64,000 bases of DNA. Origin: Polychytrium aggregatum. Taxonomy: Eukaryota; Chytridiomycota; Chytridiomycetes; Polychytriales. The stretch is taken from positions 124,001 to 188,000 of the forward strand of contig NW_026516204.1 in NCBI RefSeq assembly GCF_025602895.1, written 5' to 3'. Shown in pieces: positions 13,833 through 28,825 of the stretch (positions are counted from its first letter, which is position 1; every line of letters begins with the position of its first letter). Below the pieces are notes generated by a model, which saw only the letters and a program-made list of their open reading frames with translations, searched no databases and had not been told where the DNA came from. The position numbers and the translations under genes are program-made.

Positions 13833-16800
13833 ATGTCGGCCATAAGAAAGCAGCCCCACCAGCCCGTCGCGACGCCCGCTGCCGATGCCGACGCCCGGCC
13901 GAGTGCTCTTGCGATGCTGCACCCCAGCAACGAGCAGGACCACCCCAAGTCGCGCAAGCAGGGCCTCTTCAGCGAGTTCCTGACGCGTCCGCAAGACTTC
14001 CTGGACGGCGATCTCTTCGGTGCCCCTGTGCCTCCAGGCCAGAGCGACTTTGCCCTCCCAACCCTGCCCAAGGCCAAGAGCTTCAAGCGAGTCGGCTTCG
14101 TTAAAAGCAAGCCGGTCTTGGATCGCTCAGCTCTGGCCGCGTCCAAAATCACCACTGGCTCGGGTCTGACTCTCCGATCTGGAGTCCGTCCGCCGAGCGC
14201 TTCTCTGACGCGAACCAGCACCACCGAAGGCCCAGCAGCAGCCGCACCGACCGAGGAGCAGAAAAAGGCCGAGCCCGCACCGCTTGCCGAAGAGACCCCC
14301 ACCCGTCCGACCTCGGCACGGCAGGCGCTTGCATCGTCGCTTCTCGCCACCGATGCCAAAGGGCTCTCCGCCCCGAGCCCATCGCTGGGGGCCATTCCGG
14401 CCCCTGCAGAGGCCGCTCAGCCAGCCTCCGATGCCGTCATGACCGAGCGAGAGAAACGCGTCGCACTCTACCAAAAGTCGCTCGAGCCCAAGGTCATGGT
14501 GCCGTTCGAGTCCAAGCCCGGACAGACGCCCCGCAAGATCGAAATTGAGCGCAAGAAGCGCATCTTTTCTGTCCAGCGCGTCGAGCGCCTGATTCTCCAA
14601 GAATTCAATGAGCAGTCCAAGCACGACCGTCTCCTCAAGACCCTCGACAATGCCTTTTTCCAGCCGGCACCGGATCCCGAGGTCGCGGAGGGGAGCACCA
14701 CCGCGATCAGCGCCGTTCCTGAAAAGGCACCACAAGTCCCCGCGCGTAACGACTACGTGCGCATGCTGGATCTTCATTTTTTCGACGACAGCGAGTTCGA
14801 TCCACGGATCAATGAAGAGTGGCTCGACATGACCAACAGCCCATTTGTCCACTCCGCTGAGCCTCCGGTCGGGGCGCCCGTTCAGTCCGGCGACGTCTAT
14901 CGCAGCTGCGCCGTTCCGGTCCCAGCCAAAGCTCAAGATCAGCCTGGCGAATGGCGGGACTGCGTCGTACTTGGATTCCACCCCCGTGTCCAGATGTGGA
15001 AGATCAAATGGAAGCGTAGAGACGGCTGGGACATCCCCTCCGACGCCGATGTTGATGAGGACGATGATGACGACGATGACGACGACGAGGAGGAGGATCC
15101 CGGGCTCGGCGGTCCCGGAAGTACCAGCTCTATCGCTGACAGCGACCTCGTCATCAAGAAGAGCGAGGCGTGGGTCAAGAGGCAAGTTGATTCCAGGATC
15201 CAGAGACCATCCTATGTACATCCAGCAGCTGCCGTCTGGATAGGGCTGGTTCATGTGTCCAAGACGGGGCAGATGTCATGGGCGGGCCCTTTGAGAAACT
15301 GGGCGACAGAGCGATAGCGTCAGCCAATGTGTCATCACCTGGAACCAACCTTTTGTTTGGAGAGAGCGAGCAAGAGAGAGAGAGAGAGCTCACGCTGATG
15401 TCACTGTTCTCTTCAATCGCAGAGTGAACCTGATGTTCTTGGCCGAGGATCCGTTCAACTTCTCCAAGCGTGTCATTCAGGCCCACAGACTGCGTGCTGA
15501 AACGATTCTTCAGCTGGTAAGTAGGCCATTTGTAAATGTCCTCGATCAGGAACGACATACTCCACCCTGCAAAGCTGATCCTTGCCCAGCTAGTGCGATA
15601 ATCTGTCACAGCGAGCCGCAGCTGACTCGCTGTGAACGCAGAGTCGTTTCTGGCGGGCTGTCTTTGACAAGGCAATAGCCTGCTCACCGAACGGATCAGC
15701 CAAGCCAAAATCGGCAGCCCAGTGTCCTGACGCGCTTCCTCTGCTTTGACCCCAGCAATACAACTTTTATGTTGACTGCATGCCGATCGAGAACTCTATC
15801 CAGCTTTCTCCGCCACAGCTTTCCAAAATAACCTCGGTCGCCACCAGTAATGGAGCAAAGTACAGGAGGGTCCTCGACCCGGGAAACCCCGCCGGCGCCA
15901 GGCTCTTGAACGAGATCCGTCTGGATTACTCGCGAGCGATGAACAAGGAACTGTTTGATCGGGTGGTATGTTCCTGGTTGACTCAGAAATGGGCGGCGAG
16001 GGCCTCGGATCGTGGAGCCAAGGTGCAATCGCTTTTATGGCATGGAGCGCGCCAGATATGTGCGATTTTAGAATCGGGGGTGGGCCTCTGTCGCACATAT
16101 TCCTACCAAGTATGCGTACAAGTACTTGATCTGAACAACTTGCCCTCCCATTCAGGTGAGATCCAATCCAAACAGCGGCATTTATGCCAGTCTGACACTC
16201 CCTCCAACCCCAACTCCCAAACCGATACCAGAGTGAGTTTCAAGACTCTGTTGCTGACCTTTGTACTGGGCGACTGGAGCATGCTCATTGCGGTGATCAC
16301 GACGGAGCGATTGCAATATCTCCAATCCCAAATCCCCGGGCACACTGCTTCTGCAACCCGATGCTGCTTCTACCTGTCCTAACTGTTGCTGATACTGACC
16401 CTTTACCGCCGAGCAGATATGCCACCGCCTGGGTTCCGCGATACGACTTTGACAAGTACCAGAAGCAATTCTCTTTTTCGTCTCTCCTGACCAAGCCCGA
16501 GGTCATCAAGACCATGACAAAGATCCGAATCGAGTCTGACAAGCTCTGGGTGACAGGGCTCTTCGTCACCAACATCACCAAGATCGTCAAGATCGACGAG
16601 TTTGAGCAGATGCAAAATCAGTCCTTGCAGAACATCAAATCTTTCCTGAAGGACAGGTATGTCTGCTGTCGTCGACATCGTTATGTGTCCGTACTGTGTG
16701 ATTGCCGGTTATTGGCGACCGAGTGGAGGGTTTGAGAAATCACGGATGGAGAGATGTTGCTTGCGCGCTATTGCAGGCATCACTGACGCAGAGCTCTCAA

Positions 16801-19800
16801 TCATTCGATTTTTGCTATCCTGCCACTGCGGTGCTATCTTGACGCCTTGGTGCTGCCAACCCGAACGCCTCCAGCTGGCTGACCACCCTGAAGACTATTA
16901 TCAAAATCGGATTCAAGGACGTTGGAAAGGGATGGTACAACATGCAAGAGAGCAATATGGAGGTCTACAAAATCTCCAAGCTGCGCAAGTTCATGACCTC
17001 AGTCAAGTTCATCATGCAAGATTCGATCCGCTTCATGGTCCTCAACTCCATGGCTGACTTTATCAAGATGATCGCAACCGTCAGCACCCAGAAGGTGTTC
17101 ATCAACGGCACAAACGAGGTCAAGATTGTGGACAACGAGAAGCCGACGAATATTGCTTCCTCCGCCGCTGCTGCTGCGCCTGGCGCTTCCGAAAACAACT
17201 CCAAGAAGCCTCTCTTCATGATCGACATGGTCTTCCGTCAGGGCAAAGTGACCTACGCCACGGATCTGTCCATGTACGAACACGCAATTCTCACCTGCTT
17301 TGACAAGGCCTTGTCGGTTGTTGAAGGTATCCCAGAGCTAGAGCCCATCGTCATGGATCAAATCTTCTGGGCAACCAAGCCCATGATTCAGACCCCGCAT
17401 GCCACCGAGCCCTATATTCGGTCACAGCGCCAAATCCTTGTCCAAGCCATCCACCACGGCATGGTCCCGCTTGAGCAGTATATCCGGCAGTACGACAAGC
17501 ATCTCAAGCTCCTCAACCTCGATATTGCCCAGTACAGCCAGGAGTACGAGGCCGAGGATCGCTCCGTCGAGCAGATGGAGCGCGACATTATCCGACATAT
17601 GCAGGACTGGGAGATCCTCGACAAAAACATCCCCAGCCACATCAACTTGGGTCTATTCTGGGTCAGCTGCGAATCGATCCGCTCGGCGATGCGCAAGGAC
17701 CTCGCCCGCGTTGTCCTCGACATCCTTTCGAAAAAGACGGCCAAGCAAGCGCAGAACATTGCCCAGGCGTTCTCACAGGTGCAGCAGCGACTCAAGGACA
17801 AGCCTCTCAAGATCGAGGAGCTCACAGAGCTGCGCGAGTACATGAAGACTGTGCCAGATGTCTGCCGAGCCCAGAATGGACAGATCCTCGAGATGCTGCA
17901 CAACTTTGAGATCCTTGAGAAGTATCGGTACGAGCTGTCGAACGAAGACTTCAAGGCCAAATGGAGTGCATATGCTTGGCCGATGAAGATCGAGGATCTT
18001 GTTCGTGTCACCGAGGCATCCCTTGAGGTGGACGAGGCGGCCTTCCTGCGAAACCTAGTCACCGACCAGGAAGTCTTCAAGGAGCGTCTCAGCAACCTCG
18101 GCACCGTCATTGCCGAGTTCTCCAAGCACACGGACATTGCGCGCATCAACGAGATTGTTTCAGAGGTGCACAAAGTCTCGATCGAGCTGAAGGAGTGCCA
18201 GAATCTCATCACCTTGTTCAACTCACGCGAGCGACTCTTCAACATGGAGGTCACCAAGTACGACGAGTCGGCCAACTATTCCAAAGACTTTGAGCCATAC
18301 AAAATCCTATGGACCACCGCGAGCGACTGGCTGAAATGGAAGCACCAGTGGCTCAACGGCTCGTTTCTGGAGCTCAATGCCGAAGAAGTCGAAAAGAACC
18401 TCACCAACGCCTGGCGCAACATGTTCAAGTCCGTCAAGACCTTCAAGAACGACACAGGCTGTCTGGCCGTCGCCACCCAAGTCAAGGACGAGATGGACCA
18501 GTTCAAGCCGTATCTCCCTCTGATCCAGGCCCTGCGCAACCCGGGCATGCGCGATCGTCACTGGGACAAGCTCTCCGAGGACCTGGGCATCAAGCTCCGT
18601 CCCGACGCCGACTTTACGCTGACAGATGTGCTGAACCTGAAGCTGCTCGAGCGAGTCGACACCATCACCAAGGTCTGCGACATTGCCGGCAAAGAGTACT
18701 CGATCGAGGCCGCCCTGGACAAGATGGATGCCGAGTGGCGAAGCATCCAGCTCGACATTCTTCCATACAAAGACACCGGAACGTTCATTATGCGCGCGTC
18801 TGAAGAGACGGTGCGCTTGCTCGACGACCACATTGTCATGACGCAGTCGATGAGCTTCTCGCCTTTCAAAAAGCCCTTTGCCGAGCGCATCACTCTTTGG
18901 GAGTCCAAGCTCAAGACCGTCCAGGAAGTGCTGGAGGCTTGGATGCAGTGCCAGCGCTCGTGGCTCTATCTCGAGCCAATCTTTGGCTCGGACGACATTG
19001 TCACACAGTTGCCTGTCGAGAGCAAGCGCTTCACTACCATGGATCGCAACTGGCGCCGTATAATGGCCCAGGCGAAGGGAAAGCCAGGCGTTGTCGAGTT
19101 TTGCTCGGATTACAAGCTTCTGGACTCGTTCCGCGAATGCAACAAGCTGCTTGAGCTCGTGTCCAAAGGCCTTTCGGCATATCTTGAGAGCAAGCGCATC
19201 GCGTTCCCGCGCTTCTTCTTCCTCTCCGACGACGAGCTCCTGCAGATTCTGTCGCAGACCAAGGACCCGACTGCTGTACAGCCGCACCTCCGAAAGTGCT
19301 TCGAGAACATTGCGTCGCTCGAGTTCCTTCCCGACAAACAAATCGTGGCCATGTTCTCAGCCGAAGGAGAGCGCATCAACCTGGCCGAGCCGTTCTATCC
19401 CAAGGGGCCGGTCGAGGAGTGGCTGCTCAGGGTCGAGGACCAAATGCGCAAGAGTGTCAAGAAAGTCATCATGGATGGTCTCGCAAGCTACCACCAAAAA
19501 GCTCGCACCGAATGGGTGCTTGAGTGGCCCGGACAGTGTGTGCTGTCAGCCAGCCAGACATACTGGACGAAAGAGGTCTCGGATGCGCTCAAGACGGGCA
19601 AAGCCGGTCTGCTTGACCTCTTGAAAGTCCTCTTGGATCAGTTGCAGGGTCTTGTAAATCTCGTGAGAGGCGACCTTTCGTTCCTGAACCGCTTGGTGCT
19701 TGGCGATTTGATTGTGATTGACGTGCACGCTCGCGATGTTGTCAAGAAGCTCATCGACTCCAACGTCGAAAACGAGAATGACTTTGAATGGATCAGCCAG

Positions 19801-22800
19801 CTGCGCTACTATTGGGAAGACAACGAGCTGCGCGTCAAGATTGTCAACGCCAACTTCAAATACGGTTATGAGTATCTCGGAAACACAGGCCGACTGGTTA
19901 TAACGCCACTGACCGATCGCTGCTACCTGACCCTGACGGGAGCAATCCACCTTGGCATGGGTGGCGCGCCGGCTGGACCCGCCGGCACTGGCAAGACGGA
20001 GACAACCAAAGATCTGGCCAAGGCGCTGGCCAAACAGTGTGTTGTGTTCAACTGCTCGGATCAGCTGGATTATTTGGCCATGGCCAAGTTCTTCAAAGGG
20101 CTGGCGGCATCAGGAGCCTGGGCTTGCTTTGACGAGTTTAACCGCATCGACATCGAGGTGCTCTCGGTGATTGCTCAGCAGATCATGACCATCCAGAAGG
20201 CATGCGCAGCTGGAGTGACCAAGTTTGTCTTTGAGGGGGTTGAGCTCCCTCTGGATGCCACCAATGCAATCTTCATCACCATGAACCCTGGATACGCTGG
20301 CCGCACCGAGTTGCCGGATAACCTCAAGGCACTATTCCGACCGGTATGGAAGAGGGGGACAGGGAGGGGCGATCTGTGACAGTCGGCGATATCCCATAGA
20401 GGGTGGTGTAGCAGGCGCTGATTGATCTGCTGAAACGGTAGCTGGTTGGTTTGTCCGAATGGCAGCCACGAGTATGGCATCCATCACGCGTGTGGTCATG
20501 AACAGCGCTCTAACGTGTTGGCTCCATCCCCAACTTCAGATGGCGATGATGATTCCCAATTACGTCATGATCGGCGAAATCAGCATGTTTTCGTTCGGTT
20601 TCTCGAACGCCAAGGTGCTGGCCGAGAAGATGGTGGCGACCTTCAAACTGTCGTCCGAGCAGCTCTCGTCGCAGGATCACTACGACTTTGGAATGCGCGC
20701 CGTCAAATCCGTCATTTCCAGTGCAGGCAATCTCAAGCGAGAGCAGCCCAACACTCCTGAGGACTTGATCCTGCTGAGAGCCCTCTGCGACTCCAACCTC
20801 CCAAAGTTCCTCGCAGATGACGTCCCGCTCTTCAACGGCATCATCTCGGACCTGTTCCCTGGTGTCGTGAACCAGCCGATTGACTATGGCGCCTTGCTCG
20901 AGTCGATGAAGAAGATGTGCGACAAGCTCGGCCTCCAGCCCGAGGAGCCTTTCATCAAAAAGTGCATCCAACTGTATGAAACAACGATTGTTCGTCACGG
21001 ACTGATGCTCGTCGGACCCACTGGCGGCGGAAAGACTTCGTGCCTGATGGTGCTCTCAAAAGCCATGTCGGCCTTACAAGGCGTGACTGCACCGAACGGC
21101 AAGCCGTTCGAAAAGGTCCGCGTGCACATCCTCAACCCAAAGTCCATCACCATGGGCCAGCTGTATGGCGAGTTTGACCAGCAAACGCACGAATGGAGCG
21201 ATGGTATCCTATCGTGCTTGATGCGCGAGGGTGTCGAAGATACCACAAGCGACAAAAAATGGTACGTCTTCGACGGCCCCGTCGACGCCGTCTGGGTCGA
21301 GAGCATGAACACACTCCTGGACGACAACAAGAAGCTGTGTCTGTCGAGCGGCGAAATCATCAAGATGGCCAACACCCAAACCATGATGTTTGAGGTAGAG
21401 AATCTGATCTACGCTTCGCCTGCAACGGTGTCTCGCTGCGGGATGATCTATATGGAGCCCGGGGCGCTTGGAATCGATCCCCTGATCAGATCATGGATCA
21501 CGAAGCAAGAAAAGGACATGCCGCCGCCCTTTGCGGCCGTCTTTAGCAAGAAAATTCTCGAGTACTTCAGCCAGTACCTCGAGAGCTCGCTTGACTTTCT
21601 GCGCAAGAACCTCAAGGAGGGCGTTCCGACGACCAACGGCAATCTGGCTCAGAGCCTGATGCGAATCCTGCAGTGTTTGATGCTGCCGGTGATCCGGGGT
21701 GATCCAGAATCCACGGCATCGGTCGCGGAGCGAGCGGCCGAGTTCAATGATGTCATCGAGCCGCTATTTCTATTTTCGCTCGTCTGGTCGGTGGGCGCAA
21801 CGACAGACGCCGATGGCCGCAAAAAGTTTGACCTTTGGCTGCGCGAGAAGATGAAGGAGCACACGGCCGAACACAAGCTGCCCGACACGGGCACGGTGTA
21901 CGATTATATGTTCTCGATCGAGAAGAAGGCCTGGATCGTTTGGATGGAAACTATCCCAGAGTTCCAGATCACCCAAAAGTCCAACATGAGCGACGTGATT
22001 GTCCCGACGATGGACACGGTGCGCAACACCTATCTGCTCGACATTCTCCTCCGCAACAACTTCCACATCATCTCGTGTGGTCCAACAGGAACGGGCAAGT
22101 CCGTGACCATCCAGGAGAAAATCATCAAGAACATGGAGTCGAGCTTCATGCCGCTGATCTGCAACTTCTCGGCTCGCACCAGCGCCAACCAGACGCAGGA
22201 CCTGATCGACTCCAAGATGGAGAAGCGCCGCAAGGGCGTGTTTGGTCCACCCGTCGGCAAGCGGTTTGTAATCTTTGTGGACGACCTCAACATGCCCGCG
22301 CTCGACATTTGCGGCGCCCAGCCTCCCATCGAGCTCCTGCGACAGTGGATGGACTGCAACGGCTGGTACGACCGCAAGAACATCGGCAAGTTCATGGAGA
22401 TTGTGGATTTGGTCTTTGTCACGGCCATGGGCCCTCCCGGCGGTGGTCGCAACCCTGTGACGCCGCGGTTCATGCGCCACTTCAACATGCTGTCCTTTGT
22501 GGAGATGGAGAACATTTCGCTGCACCGGATCTACTCCACGATCTTGGGGGCGTTCCTGCAAAAGTTCCCGCCCGAGATCCAGAAGGAGTGCGACCCCATC
22601 ATCGACTCGTCCATCCACATCTACAACACCATCCGCGCCGAGCTCCTGCCGACGCCGGCAAAGTCGCACTACACGTTCAACCTGCGCGATCTCTCCAAGG
22701 TCATCCAGGGCCTGCTCTCGGCCGACGTCAAGACGGTCAACTTCGAGACCGACATTGTGCGACTGTGGATTCACGAATGTCAGCGCGTGTTCCAGGACCG

Positions 22801-25800
22801 TCTCGTGGAGCAGAACGACAAGACGTGGTTCATGAATCTGGTCAAGGGCACCATGAACGACAAGCTCAACATGAGCTGGAAAGAGGTGGTTACCATCGAG
22901 CCGCTCCTGTACGGCGACTACATGACCCCGGGCGCCGACCCAAAGATATATGTCGAAATCAAGGACATGCGCAAGCTCGTCAAGGTTGTCGAGGAGTATC
23001 TCGACGACTACAACTCCACGACAACGAGCCCGATGAAGCTCGTCATGTTTTTGGACGCCATCGAGCATGTCTCGCGGATCTGCCGCATCATCCGGCAGCC
23101 CATGGGCAATGCCCTGTTGCTGGGAGTCGGCGGCTCTGGTCGCCAGTCGCTCTCCCGACTCGCAACGTTCATGGAGGAGTACGAGCTCTTCCAGATCGAG
23201 ATCTCCAAGAACTATGGTCAAACGGAATGGAAAGACGATCTCAAGAAAGTCATGTTCTGGGCCGGGCTCGATAGCAAGCCGACCTCGTTCCTATACTGCG
23301 ACACGCAAATCATCAGCGAGTCCTGTCTCGAGGACATCAACAACATCCTCAACGGCGGCGATGTCCCCAACATTTATACCGGCGAGGAGATTGACCGCAT
23401 TTTGACAGCCATGAGGCCGATAGGCGCCGACCTGGGACTCACCCCTACCCGCGAGAATCTGTTTTCGCTGTATGTCAGCCGCGTCCGCCAGAACCTGCAC
23501 ATGATCATCTGTATGAGTCCCATCGGCAACGCCTTCCGGAATCGCCTGCGAATGTTTCCCTCGCTCGTCAACTGTTGCACAATCGACTGGTTCTCAACCT
23601 GGCCGGAAGAGGCCCTCAAGTCTGTGGCCGCAAATTCAATTGCCGAAATCAGCGATCTTGGTTCGGAAATGGTGATCGACGGCGTCGTCAGCCTCTGTGT
23701 GGTGATGCACGAGTCCGTGCGGGAGAAATGCACCCAGTATCGCACCGAACTCAATAGGTACAACTACGTCACTCCAAAGAGCTACCTCGAGCTCCTGGGT
23801 CTCTACAAGCGTCTGTTGGATAAGAAACGAAACGAGGTCTTGGCCTTGCGGAAGCGCACCGCAACCGGCCTCGAGAAGCTGCTCAATGCGACGAAGGAAG
23901 TCGAGATCCTGCAGGAGGAGCTCGAAGCTATGCAGCCGATGCTTCTGCAAACATCGCAGGAGACCGAGTATGCCATGCGCAAGATTGCTGTCGACAAAGT
24001 CAAGGCCGAGGAAATCAAGGAGATTGTGCTCAAGGAGGAACAGTCTGCGTCCAAGAAAGCTGAGGAAACCAAAGCCATTGCTGACGACGCCAAGAGAGAC
24101 CTTGACGAGGCCCTGCCGGCCCTCGATGCCGCTGTCGAGTCGCTCAACTCTCTATCCAAGAACGACATTATTGAGGTCAGAAGTATGCAGCGCCCGCCAG
24201 AGGGTGTGAAGCTGGTGATCGAGGCGGTATGCATCATGAAGCAGATAAAGCCAAAGAAGATTGACGGCGATAAGCCAGGCAAAAAGATCGATGACTACTG
24301 GTGGGCATATCAAGCATGGCGATGGTTTTGTTTGGGTTGATTCAGCTGGCCGTGTATTTTCAAGTATTGGCCATCTATTTGGGGGGGGGAGGATGTCGAA
24401 CTGACCGGATCGGTGGGAAGCTTTGCACCATGTTGCTGTCCTCATCGCCCCTGTCGTCGCCCTTGTCCTGATGGTCCCTATCCTGACTGCACGCGGTCTT
24501 TCATGAGTTTTGGTTACGTTGTGCAGCTTTAGAATTCTTTGTTGGTGTCGGTTTCGTGGCACTAACTCGCCGCTCGCATTCACAGGGAACCTGGCAAGGC
24601 TCTCCTCTCCGAGCCCCAAAAGTTCCTCGACTCGCTCTTCAACTTTGACAAGGATAATATCCCCGAGCACATCATCACCAAGATCAAGCCTTACATTGAC
24701 TCGCCCGAGTTCCAGGTCAGCGTCATCTCCAGAGTCTCCAAGGCCGCCACGTCCATGTGCCAGTGGGTCCGTGCGATGGAAAAGTACTACTGGGTATCGC
24801 GGACGGTCGAGCCCAAGCGCCAGCGGCTGGCCGAGGCACAAGAGTCGCTCGATATCACGATGAAGCAGCTTGCCGAGCTCAAGAAAAAGCTGCGTGAGTC
24901 CGAGATCAACATCAAGGAAATGGAGAAAAAGTACACCGAGTCCGTGGCCAAGAAGGAAGAGCTCTCGCGCAAGGTCGAGGAGTGTAACGTCAAACTGAGT
25001 CGGGCCGGCAAGCTGATCTCAGGACTTGGTGGCGAGAAGCAGCGCTGGGCGATGCAGGTCCACCATTTTGACATTCAGATCAACAACGTCGTCGGTGACA
25101 TTCTCCTGTCGGCCGGCGCAATCGCTTATCTCGGGGCCTTCACGGCCGAGTACCGCGCGAGTCTGATCAAGGAATGGATGGGGAGCCTGCTCCGGCTCAA
25201 GATCCCACATTCGGAGAGCGTGTCGCTCTGGGATACTCTCGGCGACCACGTCAAGCTGCGCGAATGGGAGCTAGCAGGGCTGCCCAAGGACAACCTCTCG
25301 CGGGACAACGGCCTCATCGTTCAAAACTCGCGGCGATGGCCGCTGCTGGTAGATCCGCAGGGCCAGGCCAACAAATGGATCCGCAACCTCGAAAAGGACA
25401 ACGGTCTGGATATCATCAAGCTCACCGACCGCGACTTTATACGCACGCTCGAGAACGCCATCCGGTTCGGCAAGCCCGTCCTGCTCGAAAACGTGGCCGA
25501 GAAGCTTGACCCGGCACTCGAGCCGATCCTCTATCGCCAGACGTTCAAGCAAGGCGGCAACATGGTCATCAAGGTCGGCGACAGCATCTTGCCCTACCAC
25601 GACGACTTCAAGTTCTACATCACCACAAAGCTCCCCAACCCGCACTACTCTCCTGAGACCTCGGCCACGGTCACTCTGCTCAACTTTACACTGGCTCCAT
25701 CAGGCCTCGAGGACCAGCTTCTGGCCATGGTCGTGGCAAGTGAGCGGCCGGATCTGGAGGAAGCCAAGAATCAGCTGACCGTCAACAACGCACAGATGAA

Positions 25801-28800
25801 GAAGGAGCTCAAAGACATTGAGGACAAGATTCTGTATCTGCTGTCCTCAGTGCAGGGCAGTCCCGTTGACGACGAGCGGCTGATCGACACCCTGGCGGCA
25901 TCTAAGGTCACCTCGGAGGAGATTCAGTCCAAGGTCGCCACGGCCGAGCAGACCGAGAAGGAGATCGACTCGACCCGCAACAAGTACACGCCCGTTGCCA
26001 TCCGCACCCGGATTCTGTTCTTCTGCATCACGGAGCTGGCGAGCATCGACCCCATGTACCAGTACTCGCTAGGGTGGTTCATGAATCTGTTCATGGCCGC
26101 GATCGCGCACTCGGAAAAGTCGGACGACATTGACCAGCGTATCGTCAACATCAACGAGTACTTTACCTTCTCGCTCTTCTCGAACGTGTGCCGCTCGCTC
26201 TTTGAAAAACACAAGCTGTTGTTCTCGTTCCTCCTCAGCATGCGCATCTTGATGAACGACGACAAGATCGACATGGACGAGTGGAAGTTCCTGCTGACAG
26301 GCAGCTGCGCCTCCGAAAAATCCGGAGCGAATCCAGCGCCCGACTGGCTCTCCCAACGCAGCTGGGCCGAGATTCTGATGCTGGCCTCGCTGCCGTCCTA
26401 CAACACGCTCGAGCACGACTTTGCCGACTTTGTCGAGGACTTCAGGGTGATCTTTGACTCGACCACCCCGCACAAGGAGAAGCTTCCTGGCCGCTGGGAA
26501 AACAATCTGACGCAGTTCCAGAAGATTCTGGTGCTGCGCTGTCTGCGCGCGGACCGAGTGACGGCCTCGATCCAGGACTTTGTCGCGGCCCAGCTAGGCG
26601 AGCGCTTTGTCGAGCCGCAGACGTCGGACCTGTCGGCCCTGTACAAGGAATCCAATCCTACAACGCCACTGATCTTTGTGCTCTCGCCGGGCACGGACCC
26701 AGCCAGCAACCTCTACAAGTTTGCCGAGGAGATGAGGTTCACCAAGAAGCTGTTCGCGGTCTCACTCGGACAGGGCCAGGGACCAAGGGCCGAGGCGCTA
26801 ATCAAGGACGGCATGGAGCGCGGCATGTGGGTCCTGCTGCAGAACTGCCACCTGTCGCCCTCGTGGATGCCGACACTCGATCGCATCATCGACGGCATCA
26901 CCATGGACAAGGTGCATCGCGACTTTCGTCTGTGGCTGACGTCGATGCCGACGCCAAAGTTCCCGGTGACGATCCTGCAGAACGGCGTCAAGACGACGCT
27001 GGAGCCACCGAACGGCGTGAAGGCCAATCTGATGCGAACGTACTCCACCTTCAACGAGGACCAGCTCAACAGCTGTGCCAAGACGTTTGAATGGAAGAAG
27101 CTGCTCTTTGCGCTCTGCTTCTTCCATGCTGTGATCCAGGAGCGCCGCAAGTTTGGTCCGTTGGGATGGAACATTCCGTGAGTAGAGCTCTGCGCCGTGC
27201 TGGATTGTGGGCTGTGCTAGACTGTGGGTCGTGTTGGGTTGATTGTGTGGCATGGAACACCATGCCATCCTCGGTCGTGGCCCGAGTCTTTTTTTGAGCA
27301 TCAAACTGCACAGCAGCTGCAGTTGCAGCCTCGGCGCCGCAATCTCAGAGTCGCTGACACGAGTTGCCGCCATTACACGCACGCAGTTACGAGTTTACCG
27401 ACGGCGACTTGCGGATATGTATCCGCCAGCTCAAGATGTTCCTGGAAGAGTACAACGAGATCCCCTTCAAGGTGCTCAAGTACACCGTCGGCGAGATCAA
27501 CTATGGCGGGCGAGTCACCGACGACTGGGACCGGCGGCTGATCATGAGCATTCTCGAGGATTACTACTCTCCAAAGGCGCTCGACGACGGCTACCGGTTC
27601 AGTACCTCGGAGGTCTACTTCAGTATCCCGGCAGAGGGATACAACGCCTACAAGAACTACATCAAGTCCCTGCCGATCGACGAGACGACCGAGATCTTTA
27701 GCATGCACGACAACGCCAATATCACGTTCGCCCAGAAGGAGACGTATTCGCTGTTTGATCTGCTGCTGACGCTCATGCCCAAGTCGACCAAATTCGCCTC
27801 GGGCCAGACGCGCGAGGACATCTTGCTCGAGACGGCAATCTCGATCCAGTCACGGATCCAGCTGCCGTTCAACCTCGAGGCCATCTCGAAAAAGTACCCA
27901 ATCGAGTACAAGGAGTCGATGAGCACGGTGCTGACCCAGGAAGTCATCCGCTACAACCGGCTGCTGGCCGTCATCCATTCGACCTTGACCGAGCTTCAGA
28001 AGGCCCTCAAGGGACTGGTGGTCATGTCCGAGTCGCTCGAGACCATGTCCAACAACATCTTCATCAACCAGGTCCCCGTGGTGTGGGCAGCCAAGGCATA
28101 CCCGTCGCTCAAGTCTCTGTCGTCGTGGGTGGTGGACCTGATGGCGCGATGCGAGTTTATTCAGCGGTGGATCGACATTGGAATCCCGACGGTCTTTTGG
28201 ATCTCTGGGTTCTTCTTCCCGCAGGCGTTCTTGACAGGCACCCTCCAAAACTTTGCCCGCAAGTACGTCGTGTCGATCGACATGCTGCAGTTTGACTTTA
28301 AGGTGATCGACACGCGCTGGGAGGACATCCAGAACAAGCCCAATGACGGCTGCTACATCCGCGGACTGTTCTTGGAGGGCGCTCGCTGGGATCCTGGTCG
28401 CCGGTCGCTCGCCGAGAGCCGGCCCAAGGAGCTGTACACCGAGATGAGCGTGATCTGGCTGCTGCCAAAGGCGAATCGCAAGAAACCCGAGAGCGGCATC
28501 TACGACTGCCCTGTGTACAAGACACTGACACGAGCAGGTGAGCAGGCGTCCTTTGGATTGATGGGTCGTTTGGTTGGTCATTTGTTTGGAGTTTGGTGGG
28601 TCGTTTGGTTGGTTGTCCGATAAAGCGCCTCGATGAGTCCTCCATCTCACGCCCTGTTGACGACTACATGCTGACCTTGTCCTGTACCCCAAACCAGGCA
28701 CTCTGTCGACGACGGGACACTCGACCAACTATGTCCTCACCATCGAGGTTCCCTCGGACCTGCCGCAGGCCCACTGGATCAAGCGCGGAGTTGCATTGGT

Positions 28801-28825
28801 GACAGGCCTGAGCTCAGGATGGTAG
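13833..28825 (+). CDS. DNAH1: Axonemal inner-arm dynein heavy chain, DNAH1 type
   Basis: Ten exons join in phase to 4,356 aa: 13833-15181, 15423-15516, 15756-15965, 16156-16232, 16417-16656, 16875-20343, 20540-24300, 24586-27177, 27387-28537, 28698-28825. The product is the motor of an inner dynein arm that slides flagellar microtubules. An N-terminal tail region with an Asp/Glu run (about 405-420) precedes the linker. P-loops follow: AAA1 GPAGTGKT (19975-19998), AAA2 GPTGGGKT (about 21014), AAA3 GPTGTGKS (about 22079) and a glycine-rich GVGGSGRQS in AAA4 (about 23123). A coiled-coil stalk spans about 23800-25010. The C-terminal block [18 protein letters not shown] and the end ([11 protein letters not shown]) match DNAH1 rather than outer-arm chains. 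Intron 1 uses a GC donor (AG/GCAAGT). The length is normal for the family, with no break or frameshift. Confidence 0.95.

Noticed and set aside
21770-23221. Long reverse and forward frames inside the dynein gene
   Set aside because: Shadow frames of the GC-rich dynein exon; His/Arg/Val-biased without domain content.
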